Shown here: positions 55,523-64,000 of the stretch, piece after piece
Numbering within the stretch: the stretch's first letter is position 1
Layout: the number at the start of each line of letters is the position of its first letter
Assembly: GCF_030687395.1 (NCBI RefSeq)
Contig: NZ_CP117430.1
Coordinates: 6,014,001-6,078,000, forward strand
From: Pseudomonas wuhanensis
GTDB lineage: Bacteria; Pseudomonadota; Gammaproteobacteria; Pseudomonadales; Pseudomonadaceae
Length of the DNA stretch: 64,000 bases
Direction: 5' to 3'
Position numbers and translations under genes: made by a program
The notes under the pieces: generated by a model
Seen by the model: only the letters and a program-made list of their open reading frames with translations
What the model was told of the DNA's origin: nothing
Databases searched by the model: none

Positions 55523-55555
55523 GCCTCGAGAATCCAGCACCTGCGGGGTGAACCG

Positions 55556-55612
55556 TCAGGTCATTTGGACGAGCTGATTGGGGCTCGTCGGATCAATTTT
55601 GTGCACATCCAT
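55556..55612 (-). other. Short 18-codon reading frame in the waaF leader
   Basis: An ATG at 55612 opens MDVHKIDPTSPNQLVQMT and stops at 55556, 34 nt before the hairpin. The in-frame upstream sequence is closed by TAG. It could be a leader peptide, the residue of a lost gene end, or chance. Confidence 0.2.
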
Positions 55613-55658
55613 GCGATACAGCTTAGCGCCTTCAATCTACCAAACACCGCAGATCCAG

Positions 55659-55748
55659 TGTGGGAGCGAGCCTGCTCGCGATCGCGGCCTGACAGTCAGC
55701 ATAAATGTTGAATGTGACGGCCTCATCGCGAGCAGGCTCGCTCCCACA
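55659..55748. repeat. REPIN between waaF leader and glnE
   Basis: TGTGGGAGCGAGCCTGCTCGCGA at the left (given in part) is mirrored by TCGCGAGCAGGCTCGCTCCCACA at the right. It fills about a third of the 295-nt gap, which has no gene. Confidence 0.8.
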
Positions 55749-55777
55749 GGGGTATCAGGTGTTGCAAATATCCCGTT

Positions 55778-58717
55778 TCAGCTTAACCCCAGCTCACGCC
55801 AGATACGCATTACCTGCCGTCGTTCATCCACGAACTGGTCGCCCGGTATCACACCGGCGTCCTTCTGCAAGGCCTCCCGGTGAGCGGCGGAGCGATAGGC
55901 CTTATAGGCTTCACGCAACAGGCTGGCGTCTTCGGCGGGCATCAGCCCGACCTCCTCCAGCCCTTCCAGAATACGGATATTGTCGGTATAGCGCAGCAAT
56001 GACGGATGCGCCTCAGACCATGCCAGAGCCGCGTATTGCACCATAAATTCAATATCGACGATACCTCCGGCGTCCTGCTTGAGATCGAACGGCGCCGTGG
56101 CCTCGAAGGCATTTGCCGCGGTGCCCGCCGCAGTGCTCTTGCTGCCGAGATTATCGCGCATCTTGGCGCGCATCTCGCTGACCTCCTGGCGCAAGGTCGG
56201 CAGGTCCCGCGGCTTGGCCAATACCGCCGCGCGAACCTTCTCGAAAGCCTGGCCGACATCCTGACTGCCCACCAGCACCCGCGCCCGCACCAGCGCCTGG
56301 TGCTCCCAAGTCCAGGCTTCGTTTTCCTGATACCGGGCAAACGCCCCCAGGGAACTCACCAGCAAACCAGACGCACCAGACGGCCGCAGGCGCATGTCCA
56401 CTTCATACAGCTGACCAGAGTTGGTCTGCGCCGTCAGCAAATGAATGATGCGCTGCCCGAGCCGGGTAAAAAACTGTGCGCCGTCAATAGGCTTCGGCCC
56501 GTCGGTTTCGGCCTGCGGATCACCGTCGTGGATGAACACCAGATCCAGGTCCGAACTGTGCCCCAACTCCAGACCGCCGACTTTCCCGTAACCGACAATG
56601 ATGAAACCAGGGTCGCACAAGCTGCCGTCGGTGCGCAGCGGCGTGCCGTACTTGGCCACGGTCTGGCGCCAGGCCAGGGCCAGCACTTGTTCGAGGATCG
56701 CTTCGGCAAGCCAGGTCAGGTAATCACTGACCTTCATCAAGGGCAGGCTGCCGGCGATTTCCGAGGCGGCGACGCGCAAGCGGTGCGCCAGTTTGAAATG
56801 CCGCAGGGCTTCCATTTGTTGTTCGAGGTCGTCTTCGGGAATCCGCGTCAAACGCTCGCGCAACTCGGCCGCCAGTTCCGGCGCCAGCGGTGGCTTGAAT
56901 AACCGGCCTTCGTTGAGCAACTCGTCGAGCAACAACGGGAAGCGCGTGATCTGTTCAGCAATCCACGGGCTCGCGGCGCATAGCGTCAGCAAGCGGCGCA
57001 GGGCGCCGGGGTTCTCGGTCAACAGCACCAGATAGGCGGAACGACGCGCCACGGCTTCCACCAGTGGCAGCACCCGCTCCAGCACCAGATCGGGATTGGC
57101 GTGTTCCACGGCCTGAGCCAGCAAACGCGGAATAAAAGCATCGAGGCGCTCACGCCCCAGACGCTGCATGGCGCGCAATTGCGGACTGCCACGCAGACTG
57201 GCCAAGGCTTTCAGCGCCTTGGAGGCATCGGCGAAACCACCCTCCTCCAGCTGACGGCACGCGGCCTCCTCGTCCTGGGCTTCTTCCCACAGCGGCAGCC
57301 ATTCGCCGCCGACCACCACTTCGCTCTCGGCGCCGTCCTCTTCATCGGGATCGGCGATCACCTGAGCAAAGTGCCAGGCCACCCGGCCGCGCCAGTACAT
57401 CAGCTGTTCGTGGAATGCCGTCCAATTGGCAAACCCGAGCATAAAGGCAATGCGCGCCTGATCCTGTTCGCCATCCGGCAGCATCTGAGTCTGGCGGTCG
57501 GCAATGGCCTGGATCGCGTGTTCGGTGTAACGCAGAAATTCGTAGGCTTCACGCAATTCGCTGACCACCGCCGCCGGCAGGTAACCCTGACCTTCGAGGG
57601 TGCTCAGTACTTTTAATAAAGGACGCTGCTGCAGGCTCAGGTCGCGGCCACCGTGAATCAACTGGAAGGCCTGGGCGATAAATTCGACTTCACGAATGCC
57701 ACCGGAACCCAGCTTGATGTTGTCGGCCATGCCCTTGCGCCGGACTTCCTGCTGGATCAACTGCTTCATGGTGCGCAGCGCTTCGATGGCTGAGAAGTCC
57801 AGATAACGTCGGTAAACGAACGGGCGCAGCATTTCTTGCAGTTGCGCGCCCGCCACTTGATCGCCGGCCACCACGCGCGACTTGATCATCGCGTAGCGTT
57901 CCCAGTCGCGGCCCTGATCCTGGTAATACTGTTCCAGCGCATTGAAGCTCAGCACCAGCGCGCCGGACGAGCCGTAAGGCCGCAAGCGCATGTCGACGCG
58001 GAACACGAAGCCGTCAACGGTCATCGGGTCCAGGGCCTTGATCAGCCGCTGGCCGAGGCGAATGAAAAACTCCTGGTTATCCAGCGACCGCTTCACGCCG
58101 ACGGTTTCGCCGCCCTCGGGGTAGGCGAAGATCAGGTCGATGTCCGACGACAGGTTCAGCTCCACGGCGCCGAGCTTGCCCATGCCGAGGACGACCATTT
58201 GCTGCGGCTCCCCGCTACGCCGCCCGGTGGGCGTGCCGAACTGCTGGCAATGGCGCTGATACAACCACTGATAGGCCTGATCGATGCTGGCATCGGCCAT
58301 GTCCGAGAGGTCGCGACAGCTCTGGATCAGATCGGCCTGGCGAGTCAGGTCGCGCCAAATAATCCGCACTTGCTGGCGTGCACGCTGGCGACGCAGGGCG
58401 CGGCCGAGTTGGTCGTCGGTTTCGGCGGTGCTCACCGCCGTCGCAATCTGCGCGCACAACTCGCCCGGCGCAAAGGCGCGATCCAGTTCGCCGGACTGCA
58501 CCAGCTCCAGCAACATCAAAGGGTCACGCACACTCTGTTCAATGACAAAGTCGCTGGCGGCGGTGACGCGGGCAAATTGCGCCCAGCGCTCAGGCGTCCA
58601 GGCAGCCAAGCCATGATCGTCGGCAAGCACCGCGACGGCCGTACGGAACGACTGCTCGGCACGGGTGACAAATGGCAGGAGTACGCCGGGCAGTTCGGCA
58701 AGCGAAGGGAGGCTCAT
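55778..58717 (-). CDS. glnE: Bifunctional glutamine-synthetase adenylyltransferase/deadenylase
   Basis: GlnE adds or removes AMP on glutamine synthetase in response to PII. The 979-residue protein has two nucleotidyltransferase domains, shown by NLSSDIDLIFAYPEGG near residue 190 and GHSSDLDLVFIHDGDP in the second half, each followed by RLRPYGSSGALV- or RLRPSGASGLLV-type motifs. Length is normal. The ATG at 58717 has an AAGGAT site. It is divergent from aceE. Confidence 0.97.
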   Translation of the reverse strand: MSLPSLAELPGVLLPFVTRAEQSFRTAVAVLADDHGLAAWTPERWAQFARVTAASDFVIEQSVRDPLMLLELVQSGELDRAFAPGELCAQIATAVSTAETDDQLGRALRRQRARQQVRIIWRDLTRQADLIQSCRDLSDMADASIDQAYQWLYQRHCQQFGTPTGRRSGEPQQMVVLGMGKLGAVELNLSSDIDLIFAYPEGGETVGVKRSLDNQEFFIRLGQRLIKALDPMTVDGFVFRVDMRLRPYGSSGALVLSFNALEQYYQDQGRDWERYAMIKSRVVAGDQVAGAQLQEMLRPFVYRRYLDFSAIEALRTMKQLIQQEVRRKGMADNIKLGSGGIREVEFIAQAFQLIHGGRDLSLQQRPLLKVLSTLEGQGYLPAAVVSELREAYEFLRYTEHAIQAIADRQTQMLPDGEQDQARIAFMLGFANWTAFHEQLMYWRGRVAWHFAQVIADPDEEDGAESEVVVGGEWLPLWEEAQDEEAACRQLEEGGFADASKALKALASLRGSPQLRAMQRLGRERLDAFIPRLLAQAVEHANPDLVLERVLPLVEAVARRSAYLVLLTENPGALRRLLTLCAASPWIAEQITRFPLLLDELLNEGRLFKPPLAPELAAELRERLTRIPEDDLEQQMEALRHFKLAHRLRVAASEIAGSLPLMKVSDYLTWLAEAILEQVLALAWRQTVAKYGTPLRTDGSLCDPGFIIVGYGKVGGLELGHSSDLDLVFIHDGDPQAETDGPKPIDGAQFFTRLGQRIIHLLTAQTNSGQLYEVDMRLRPSGASGLLVSSLGAFARYQENEAWTWEHQALVRARVLVGSQDVGQAFEKVRAAVLAKPRDLPTLRQEVSEMRAKMRDNLGSKSTAAGTAANAFEATAPFDLKQDAGGIVDIEFMVQYAALAWSEAHPSLLRYTDNIRILEGLEEVGLMPAEDASLLREAYKAYRSAAHREALQKDAGVIPGDQFVDERRQVMRIWRELGLS

Positions 58718-58857
58718 GGTCTATCCTTGATCGGCGTGTGAAGGGCTGCATGTAGTGATTCGTGAAAATGCGCTACCTGACCGACTGCCGAACAAAGGTT
58801 AGAAATAGCTGAAATTTGTTTATTTTTGGCAGCGATCATCAAGCCTTCACCTTTTTT

Positions 58858-58876
58858 GGTTGGCAAAAGACCAACC
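58858..58876. promoter_or_regulatory. Inverted repeat GGTTGG-N7-CCAACC in the glnE-aceE gap
   Basis: Perfect 6-bp arms at 58858-58863 and 58871-58876. It could be a regulator site or a small hairpin. The 384-nt gap 58718-59101 holds this dyad and the two listed next, but no gene. Confidence 0.4.
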
Positions 58877-58923
58877 TTAACGATTATTCTCACAACGCAG
58901 CCGGAGGCCACAAGCCAATCATC

Positions 58924-58938
58924 TGTAGTTTTACTACT
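58924..58938. promoter_or_regulatory. GntR-type operator candidate 1 upstream of aceE
   Basis: TGTAGT-TTT-ACTACT is a dyad with 5 of 6 arm bases paired. Its core fits TNGTNNNACNA except the final outer base, the pattern bound by FadR-subfamily GntR regulators such as PdhR or LldR. Confidence 0.5.
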
Positions 58939-58975
58939 CGTCTATACATTCGAAAGGCTGAAATGCCCGATGATT

Positions 58976-58990
58976 TGTAGTAAAACTACA
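58976..58990. promoter_or_regulatory. GntR-type operator candidate 2 upstream of aceE
   Basis: TGTAGT-AAA-ACTACA is a perfect dyad, fits TNGTNNNACNA, and its centre lies 52 bp from that of the first copy, about five helical turns. It ends 111 nt before the aceE ATG. Confidence 0.55.
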
Positions 58991-59101
58991 CGCCGCCGGA
59001 ACATACCTCTCGGCAATCCAAGAATTTATATCGTCTGCCCACAAGGCCAGTCGCAAACTCAGGCAACCGATTCTGGAAGCCTTTCCGCCCTGGAGCAAGC
59101 C

Positions 59102-61747
59102 ATGCAAGACCTCGATCCCGTCGAAACCCAGGAATGGCTGGACGCCCTGGAATCGGTTCTCGACAAAGAAGGCGAAGACCGTGCTCACTATCTGATGACC
59201 CGTATGGGTGAACTCGCGACCCGTAGCGGCTCGCAGCTCCCTTACGCCATCACCACGCCGTACCGCAACACCATTCCCGTTACCCACGAAGCACGCATGC
59301 CTGGCGACCTGTTCATGGAACGCCGCATTCGCTCGTTGGTACGCTGGAACGCGATGGCCATGGTAATGCGTACGAACCTGAAAGATTCTGACCTGGGTGG
59401 TCACATCTCCAGCTTCGCTTCCAGTGCGACCCTGTATGACATCGGCTTCAACTACTTCTTCCAGGCCCCGACCGACGAGCACGGCGGCGACCTGATCTAC
59501 TTCCAGGGCCACACCTCGCCAGGCGTTTACGCCCGCGCGTTCATGGAAGGCCGCATCACCGAAGACCAGATGAACAACTTCCGCCAGGAAGTGGACGGTC
59601 AGGGCCTGTCGTCCTACCCGCACCCTTGGCTGATGCCTGATTTCTGGCAGTTCCCGACCGTATCCATGGGTCTGGGCCCGATCCAGGCGATCTACCAGGC
59701 ACGCTTCATGAAGTACCTGGAAGCCCGTGGTTTCATCCCGGAAGGCAAGCAAAAAGTCTGGTGTTTCCTGGGCGACGGCGAGTGCGACGAGCCGGAATCC
59801 CTGGGTGCCATCTCGCTGGCTGGCCGCGAGAAGCTGGACAACCTGATCTTCGTCATTAACTGCAACCTGCAGCGCCTTGATGGCCCGGTTCGCGGCAACG
59901 GCAAGATCATCCAGGAACTCGAAGGCGTATTCCGCGGTGCTCAGTGGAACGTGACCAAAGTCATCTGGGGCCGTTTCTGGGACCCACTGCTGGCCAAAGA
60001 CGTCGACGGCATCCTGCAACGCCGCATGGACGAAGTCATCGACGGCGAGTACCAGAACTACAAAGCCAAAGACGGCGCGTTCGTGCGTGAACACTTCTTC
60101 AACTCGCCAGAACTCAAGGCGATGGTTGCAGACTTGTCCGACGACGAAATCTGGAAACTCAACCGTGGCGGCCACGACCCGTACAAGGTCTACGCGGCGT
60201 ACCACGAAGCGGTCAACCACAAAGAACAACCGACCGTCATCCTGGCCAAAACCATCAAGGGTTATGGCACCGGTGCCGGCGAAGCGAAAAACACCGCGCA
60301 CAACACCAAGAAAGTCGATGTCGACAGCCTGAAGTTGTTCCGTGATCGCTTCGACATTCCGGTCAAAGACGAAGAGCTGGAAAACCTGCCGTTCTTCAAA
60401 CCGGAACCAAACAGCGCCGAAGCCCGTTACCTGAGCGAGCGCCGCACTGCATTGGGCGGTTTCGTGCCACAGCGCCGCGCGCAGAGCTTCAGTGTTCCAA
60501 CCCCATCGCTCGATACCCTCAAGGCTATCCTCGACGGTTCGGGCGACCGTGAAATCTCCACCACCATGGCCTTCGTGCGGATCCTCGCGCAACTGGTCAA
60601 GGACAAGGAAATCGGCCCGCGCATCGTTCCGATCATCCCGGACGAAGCCCGTACCTTCGGTATGGAAGGCATGTTCCGTCAGTTGGGCATCTACTCCTCC
60701 GTCGGCCAGCTCTACGAGCCAGTCGATAAAGACCAGGTGATGTTCTACAAAGAAGACAAGAAGGGCCAGATCCTCGAAGAAGGCATCAACGAAGCGGGCG
60801 CCATGAGCTCCTTCATTGCTGCCGGTACTTCGTACTCCAGCCACAACCAGCCAATGCTGCCGTTCTACATCTTCTACTCGATGTTCGGCTTCCAGCGTAT
60901 CGGCGACCTGGCCTGGGCCGCTGGCGACAGCCGCACCCGTGGCTTCCTGATCGGCGGCACCGCCGGCCGGACCACGCTGAACGGTGAAGGCCTGCAACAC
61001 GAAGACGGTCACAGCCACATCCTGGCTGCCACCATCCCGAACTGCCGCACCTACGATCCAACCTACGGCTACGAGCTGGCGGTGATCATCCAGGACGGCA
61101 TGAAGAAGATGACCGAAGAGCAGCAGGATGTCTTCTACTACATCACCGTGATGAACGAGTCCTACCAGCAGCCAGCCATGCCGGCCGGTGTCGAGGAAGG
61201 CATCATCAAGGGCATGTACCTGCTCGAAGAAGACACCCGCGAAGCGGCGCACCACGTGCAGCTGATGGGCTCCGGCACCATCCTGCGTGAAGTCCGTGAA
61301 GCGGCGAAGATCCTGCGTGAACAGTTCAACGTCGGCGCCGACGTGTGGAGCGTTACCAGCTTCAACGAACTGCGTCGCGATGGCCTGGCCGTTGAGCGTA
61401 GCAACCGTCTGCACCCTGGCCAGAAGCCTAAGCTGAGCTATGTCGAAGAATGCCTGAACGGCCGTAAAGGTCCGGTCATCGCGTCTACCGACTACATGAA
61501 GCTGTTCGCTGAACAAATTCGTCAGTGGGTCCCGTCCAAGGAATTCAAAGTCCTGGGCACCGATGGTTTCGGCCGCAGTGACAGCCGCAAGAAGCTGCGT
61601 CACTTCTTCGAAGTCGACCGTCATTTCGTGGTGTTGGCAGCCCTGGAAGCCTTGGCTGACCGTGGTGATATCGAACCTAAAGTGGTGGCTGAAGCCATCG
61701 CCAAGTTCGGTATCAACCCGGAAAAACGCAACCCACTGGACTGCTGA
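59102..61747 (+). CDS. aceE: Pyruvate dehydrogenase E1 component
   Basis: AceE decarboxylates pyruvate with thiamine diphosphate and transfers acetyl to AceF. From ATG 59102 (MQDLDPVETQEW), with GGAG upstream, it has 881 residues, as usual for homodimeric E1. The ThDP motif GDGECDEPESLG followed by NLIFVINCN is complete. An in-frame 92-codon extension to 58826 is open but runs through the operators and lacks homology. aceF follows after 11 nt. Confidence 0.98.
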   Translation: MQDLDPVETQEWLDALESVLDKEGEDRAHYLMTRMGELATRSGSQLPYAITTPYRNTIPVTHEARMPGDLFMERRIRSLVRWNAMAMVMRTNLKDSDLGGHISSFASSATLYDIGFNYFFQAPTDEHGGDLIYFQGHTSPGVYARAFMEGRITEDQMNNFRQEVDGQGLSSYPHPWLMPDFWQFPTVSMGLGPIQAIYQARFMKYLEARGFIPEGKQKVWCFLGDGECDEPESLGAISLAGREKLDNLIFVINCNLQRLDGPVRGNGKIIQELEGVFRGAQWNVTKVIWGRFWDPLLAKDVDGILQRRMDEVIDGEYQNYKAKDGAFVREHFFNSPELKAMVADLSDDEIWKLNRGGHDPYKVYAAYHEAVNHKEQPTVILAKTIKGYGTGAGEAKNTAHNTKKVDVDSLKLFRDRFDIPVKDEELENLPFFKPEPNSAEARYLSERRTALGGFVPQRRAQSFSVPTPSLDTLKAILDGSGDREISTTMAFVRILAQLVKDKEIGPRIVPIIPDEARTFGMEGMFRQLGIYSSVGQLYEPVDKDQVMFYKEDKKGQILEEGINEAGAMSSFIAAGTSYSSHNQPMLPFYIFYSMFGFQRIGDLAWAAGDSRTRGFLIGGTAGRTTLNGEGLQHEDGHSHILAATIPNCRTYDPTYGYELAVIIQDGMKKMTEEQQDVFYYITVMNESYQQPAMPAGVEEGIIKGMYLLEEDTREAAHHVQLMGSGTILREVREAAKILREQFNVGADVWSVTSFNELRRDGLAVERSNRLHPGQKPKLSYVEECLNGRKGPVIASTDYMKLFAEQIRQWVPSKEFKVLGTDGFGRSDSRKKLRHFFEVDRHFVVLAALEALADRGDIEPKVVAEAIAKFGINPEKRNPLDC

Positions 61748-61758
61748 GGAGACACTCT

Positions 61759-63717
61759 GTGAGCGAACTCATTCGCGTACCTGACATCGGCAGCGGTGAA
61801 GGTGAAGTAATTGAACTGTTTGTGAAGGTCGGCGACCGTATCGAAGCCGACCAGAGCATCCTGACACTTGAGTCGGACAAGGCGAGCATGGAAGTGCCTG
61901 CGCCGAAGGCCGGTATCATCAAGAGCCTGAAAGTGAAGCTGGGTGATCGCCTGAAAGAAGGCGACGAACTGCTGGAGCTGGAAGTCGAAGGTGCCACTGC
62001 TGTGGCGCCTGCGGCTGCCGCTGCGCCAGCCGCCAAAGCTGAAGCTGCACCTGCTGCCGCGAAAGCGCCAGCTGCTCCAGCCGCCGCGCCTGCTGCTGCC
62101 AGCGTTCAGCAAGTACACGTGCCGGACATCGGTTCGTCGGGCAAGGCTCAGATCATCGAGATTCAGGTCAAGGTCGGCGACACCGTCGCGGCTGATCAGT
62201 CGCTGATCACCCTGGAATCCGACAAGGCGAGCATGGAAATTCCATCGCCTGCCGCTGGCGTGGTGAAGGCCATCAGCGTCAAGCTCAACGACGAAGTCGG
62301 CACCGGCGACCTGATTCTGGACCTGGAAGTGGCGGGTGCGGCTGCACCAGCCGCGGCCGCGCCAGCCCAGGCAGCTGCGCCTGCTGCCGCTGCTCCGGCG
62401 CCAGCCGCTGCGGCTCCGGCAGCCCCGGTTGCCGACACTGTTCAGGACATTCACGTCCCGGACATCGGTTCGGCGGGCAAGGCCAAGATCATCGAAGTAC
62501 TGGTCAAGGCTGGCGATACCGTCGCCGCCGACCAGTCGCTGATCACCCTGGAATCCGACAAGGCGAGCATGGAAATCCCATCGCCTGCCGCTGGCGTGGT
62601 GGAAAGCGTTTCCATCAAGCTGGATGACGAAGTCGGTACTGGCGACCTGATCCTGAAGCTGAAAGTCAAAGGCGCGGCACCTGCTGCAGCCCCGGCTCCA
62701 GCCGCAACTGCTCCGAGCGCGCCTGCGCCTGCCGCTGCTGCTCCGGCGGCCGCTGCACCTGCTGCTGCCCCGGCCGCCGCTCCAGCCAAGCCGGGCGCTA
62801 AAGTTCACGCCGGCCCGGCCGTGCGTCAACTGGCCCGCGAGTTCGGCGTCGAGCTGAGCGCCGTTGGCGCCAGCGGTCCGCATGGTCGCATCCTGAAGGA
62901 AGACGTGCAGGTTTACGTCAAGGCCATGATGCAGAAGGCCAAGGAAGCTCCAGCCGCTGCGGCTGGTGCAACCGGCGGCGCGGGCATCCCGCCGATTCCG
63001 GTCGTGGACTTCAGCCGCTTCGGTGAAACCGAAGAAGTGCCGATGACTCGCCTGATGCAAATCGGCGCGTCGAGCCTGCATCGCAGCTGGCTGAACATTC
63101 CTCACGTGACTCAGTTCGATTCGGCTGATATCACCGAGCTGGAAGCGTTCCGTATTGCTCAGAAAGCCGTTGCAGAGAAGGCTGGCGTCAAGCTGACCAT
63201 CCTGCCGCTGCTGCTCAAATCCTGCGCGCACCTGCTCAAGGAACTGCCGGACTTCAACAGTTCGCTGGCGCCAAGCGGTAAGGCGATCATCCGCAAGAAG
63301 TACGTGAACATCGGCTTCGCGGTCGACACCCCTGAAGGCCTGCTGGTACCGGTCATCAAGAACGTCGACCAGAAGAGCCTGTTGCAACTGGCAGCCGAAG
63401 CCGCTGCGCTGGCTGCCAAAGCCCGCGACAAAAAGCTCACCGCTGACGACATGCAAGGCGCCTGCTTCACCATTTCCAGCCTCGGCCACATTGGCGGCAC
63501 CGGCTTCACGCCGATCGTCAACGCGCCGGAAGTGGCGATCCTCGGTGTTTCCAAGGCAACCATCCAGCCAGTCTGGGACGGCAAAGCCTTCCAGCCGAAA
63601 CTGATGCTGCCTCTGTCGCTGTCCTACGATCACCGTGTGATCAACGGCGCCGCTGCTGCACGCTTCACCAAGCGTCTGAGCGACCTGCTGGCGGACATCC
63701 GCACCATCCTGCTGTAA
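61759..63717 (+). CDS. aceF: Pyruvate dehydrogenase E2, dihydrolipoamide acetyltransferase (three lipoyl domains)
   Basis: AceF is the acetyltransferase core of pyruvate dehydrogenase. The 652-residue protein has three lipoyl domains, each with the lipoylated Lys in ESDKASME (about residues 40, 157, 269), joined by Ala/Pro-rich linkers, then an E1/E3-binding region (VRQLAREFGVEL, GPHGRILKEDV) and the catalytic domain ending in SYDHRVINGAAAARF with the active-site His. The start is GTG 61759 with a GAGGAG site. Domains 2 and 3 are nearly identical at the DNA level. The usual P. aeruginosa AceF, as I recall, has two lipoyl domains. Confidence 0.97.
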   Translation: MSELIRVPDIGSGEGEVIELFVKVGDRIEADQSILTLESDKASMEVPAPKAGIIKSLKVKLGDRLKEGDELLELEVEGATAVAPAAAAAPAAKAEAAPAAAKAPAAPAAAPAAASVQQVHVPDIGSSGKAQIIEIQVKVGDTVAADQSLITLESDKASMEIPSPAAGVVKAISVKLNDEVGTGDLILDLEVAGAAAPAAAAPAQAAAPAAAAPAPAAAAPAAPVADTVQDIHVPDIGSAGKAKIIEVLVKAGDTVAADQSLITLESDKASMEIPSPAAGVVESVSIKLDDEVGTGDLILKLKVKGAAPAAAPAPAATAPSAPAPAAAAPAAAAPAAAPAAAPAKPGAKVHAGPAVRQLAREFGVELSAVGASGPHGRILKEDVQVYVKAMMQKAKEAPAAAAGATGGAGIPPIPVVDFSRFGETEEVPMTRLMQIGASSLHRSWLNIPHVTQFDSADITELEAFRIAQKAVAEKAGVKLTILPLLLKSCAHLLKELPDFNSSLAPSGKAIIRKKYVNIGFAVDTPEGLLVPVIKNVDQKSLLQLAAEAAALAAKARDKKLTADDMQGACFTISSLGHIGGTGFTPIVNAPEVAILGVSKATIQPVWDGKAFQPKLMLPLSLSYDHRVINGAAAARFTKRLSDLLADIRTILL

Positions 63718-63787
63718 CACCGACCGGCCCTCCTTCACCGGAGGGTCTGTCGCGCTCCATGTTTTCCGAGCGCCACGCTCGTACCTC

Positions 63788-63817
63788 AACCCCGCCAATT
63801 TGGCGGGGCTTTTTTTG
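63788..63817 (+). terminator. Intrinsic terminator after aceF
   Basis: AACCCCGCCAA and TTGGCGGGG arms followed by a CT7 tract form a strong hairpin 70 nt after aceF. Bases 63818-64000 contain no gene that I can support. Confidence 0.9.
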
Positions 63818-64000
63818 CCTTGAAAATGGCCTGTAGCAGCTCATCCGCGCTTTATTCCTACATTCATGGCTTACACCGCCTACAACTCGAGTCCACTTCC
63901 GCCCGATATTTTTCGCGAGCCAATAACTAGTCTTAGTTGGGATAGTTTCTAATAGAAACTTCAACAACTTAATCTGCTTAGTTAGCATTACTTCGAATGG

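Noticed and set aside
55556..55612. 18-codon frame as the C-terminal end of ilvE
   Set aside because: The peptide does not resemble the end of IlvE, and the frame is closed upstream by TAG; at most it is a leader or a chance frame.
58826..59101. 92-codon N-terminal extension of AceE
   Set aside because: It passes through three dyads and a likely promoter region, and AceE homology begins at MQDLDPVE with its own GGAG site.
58934..61624. Long open frame antisense to aceE (about 896 codons) and another antisense to aceF
   Set aside because: Both mirror highly biased coding sequence on the other strand and show no recognisable domain.
63665..63988. Minus-strand frame at the right edge
   Set aside because: It overlaps the aceF 3' end and its terminator and shows no domain or ribosome-binding site.

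Overview
The window reads as chromosomal DNA of a Pseudomonas, most likely of the P. fluorescens group. The gene order (rsgA, motB-motA, HDOD gene, rhdA, psd, serB, parC/parE, cpdA, nudF, thiC, tolC, waaA, SMR pump, hldE/dnpA/mig-14/msbA, waaP-waaG-waaC-waaF, glnE, aceEF) follows the PA4952 to PA5016 interval of P. aeruginosa PAO1 as I remember it. Interspersed REP/REPIN palindromes built on a GTGGGAGCGGGCTTGC-type core are typical of fluorescens-group genomes. Almost everything is conserved core; three places stand out as accessory.

Layout. (1) 1-2519: the 3' end of rsgA, then a compact three-gene cassette, TIR (DUF1863/ThsB-like) - caspase-like protease - second TIR, inserted where rsgA and motB are neighbours in PAO1. 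It has the composition of a Thoeris-type anti-phage system with a caspase effector (the arrangement described as type IV Thoeris), here with two different TIR genes. (2) 2614-13869: flagellar stator genes motA-motB behind a clear sigma-28 promoter, an HDOD protein, rhodanese, phosphatidylserine decarboxylase, a PilZ-like protein, serB and its membrane-protein neighbour, and a PqiC-like lipoprotein. (3) 14046-22563: a minus-strand run parE - phytase/esterase-like protein - aspartic protease - parC, and a second run nudF - DUF1249 - cpdA - YqiA-type esterase leading into parE. (4) 22777-28670: a lipoprotein, a thiamine block (TPP riboswitch - thiC - cytX) and tolC.

(5) 28851-55482: lipopolysaccharide biosynthesis. 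waaA makes the Kdo link; hldE, waaC and waaF supply and attach heptose; waaG, waaP, wapP, wapQ and a two-domain kinase build and phosphorylate the inner core; msbA flips lipid A-core; waaL is the ligase. Strain-type genes (a capsule-type glycosyltransferase, another polysaccharide-type protein, a GT2 enzyme, a carbamoyltransferase) lie between them. A perfect seven-copy 8-bp tandem repeat sits between two convergent genes of this block. (6) 55778-64000: glnE diverging from aceE-aceF; the AceF here carries three lipoyl domains. ilvE, which I expect between waaF and glnE from PAO1, is not present; the gap instead holds a REPIN, an 18-codon reading frame and a terminator-like hairpin directly before waaF.

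No rRNA, tRNA, CRISPR array, integrase, transposase or prophage gene was seen.
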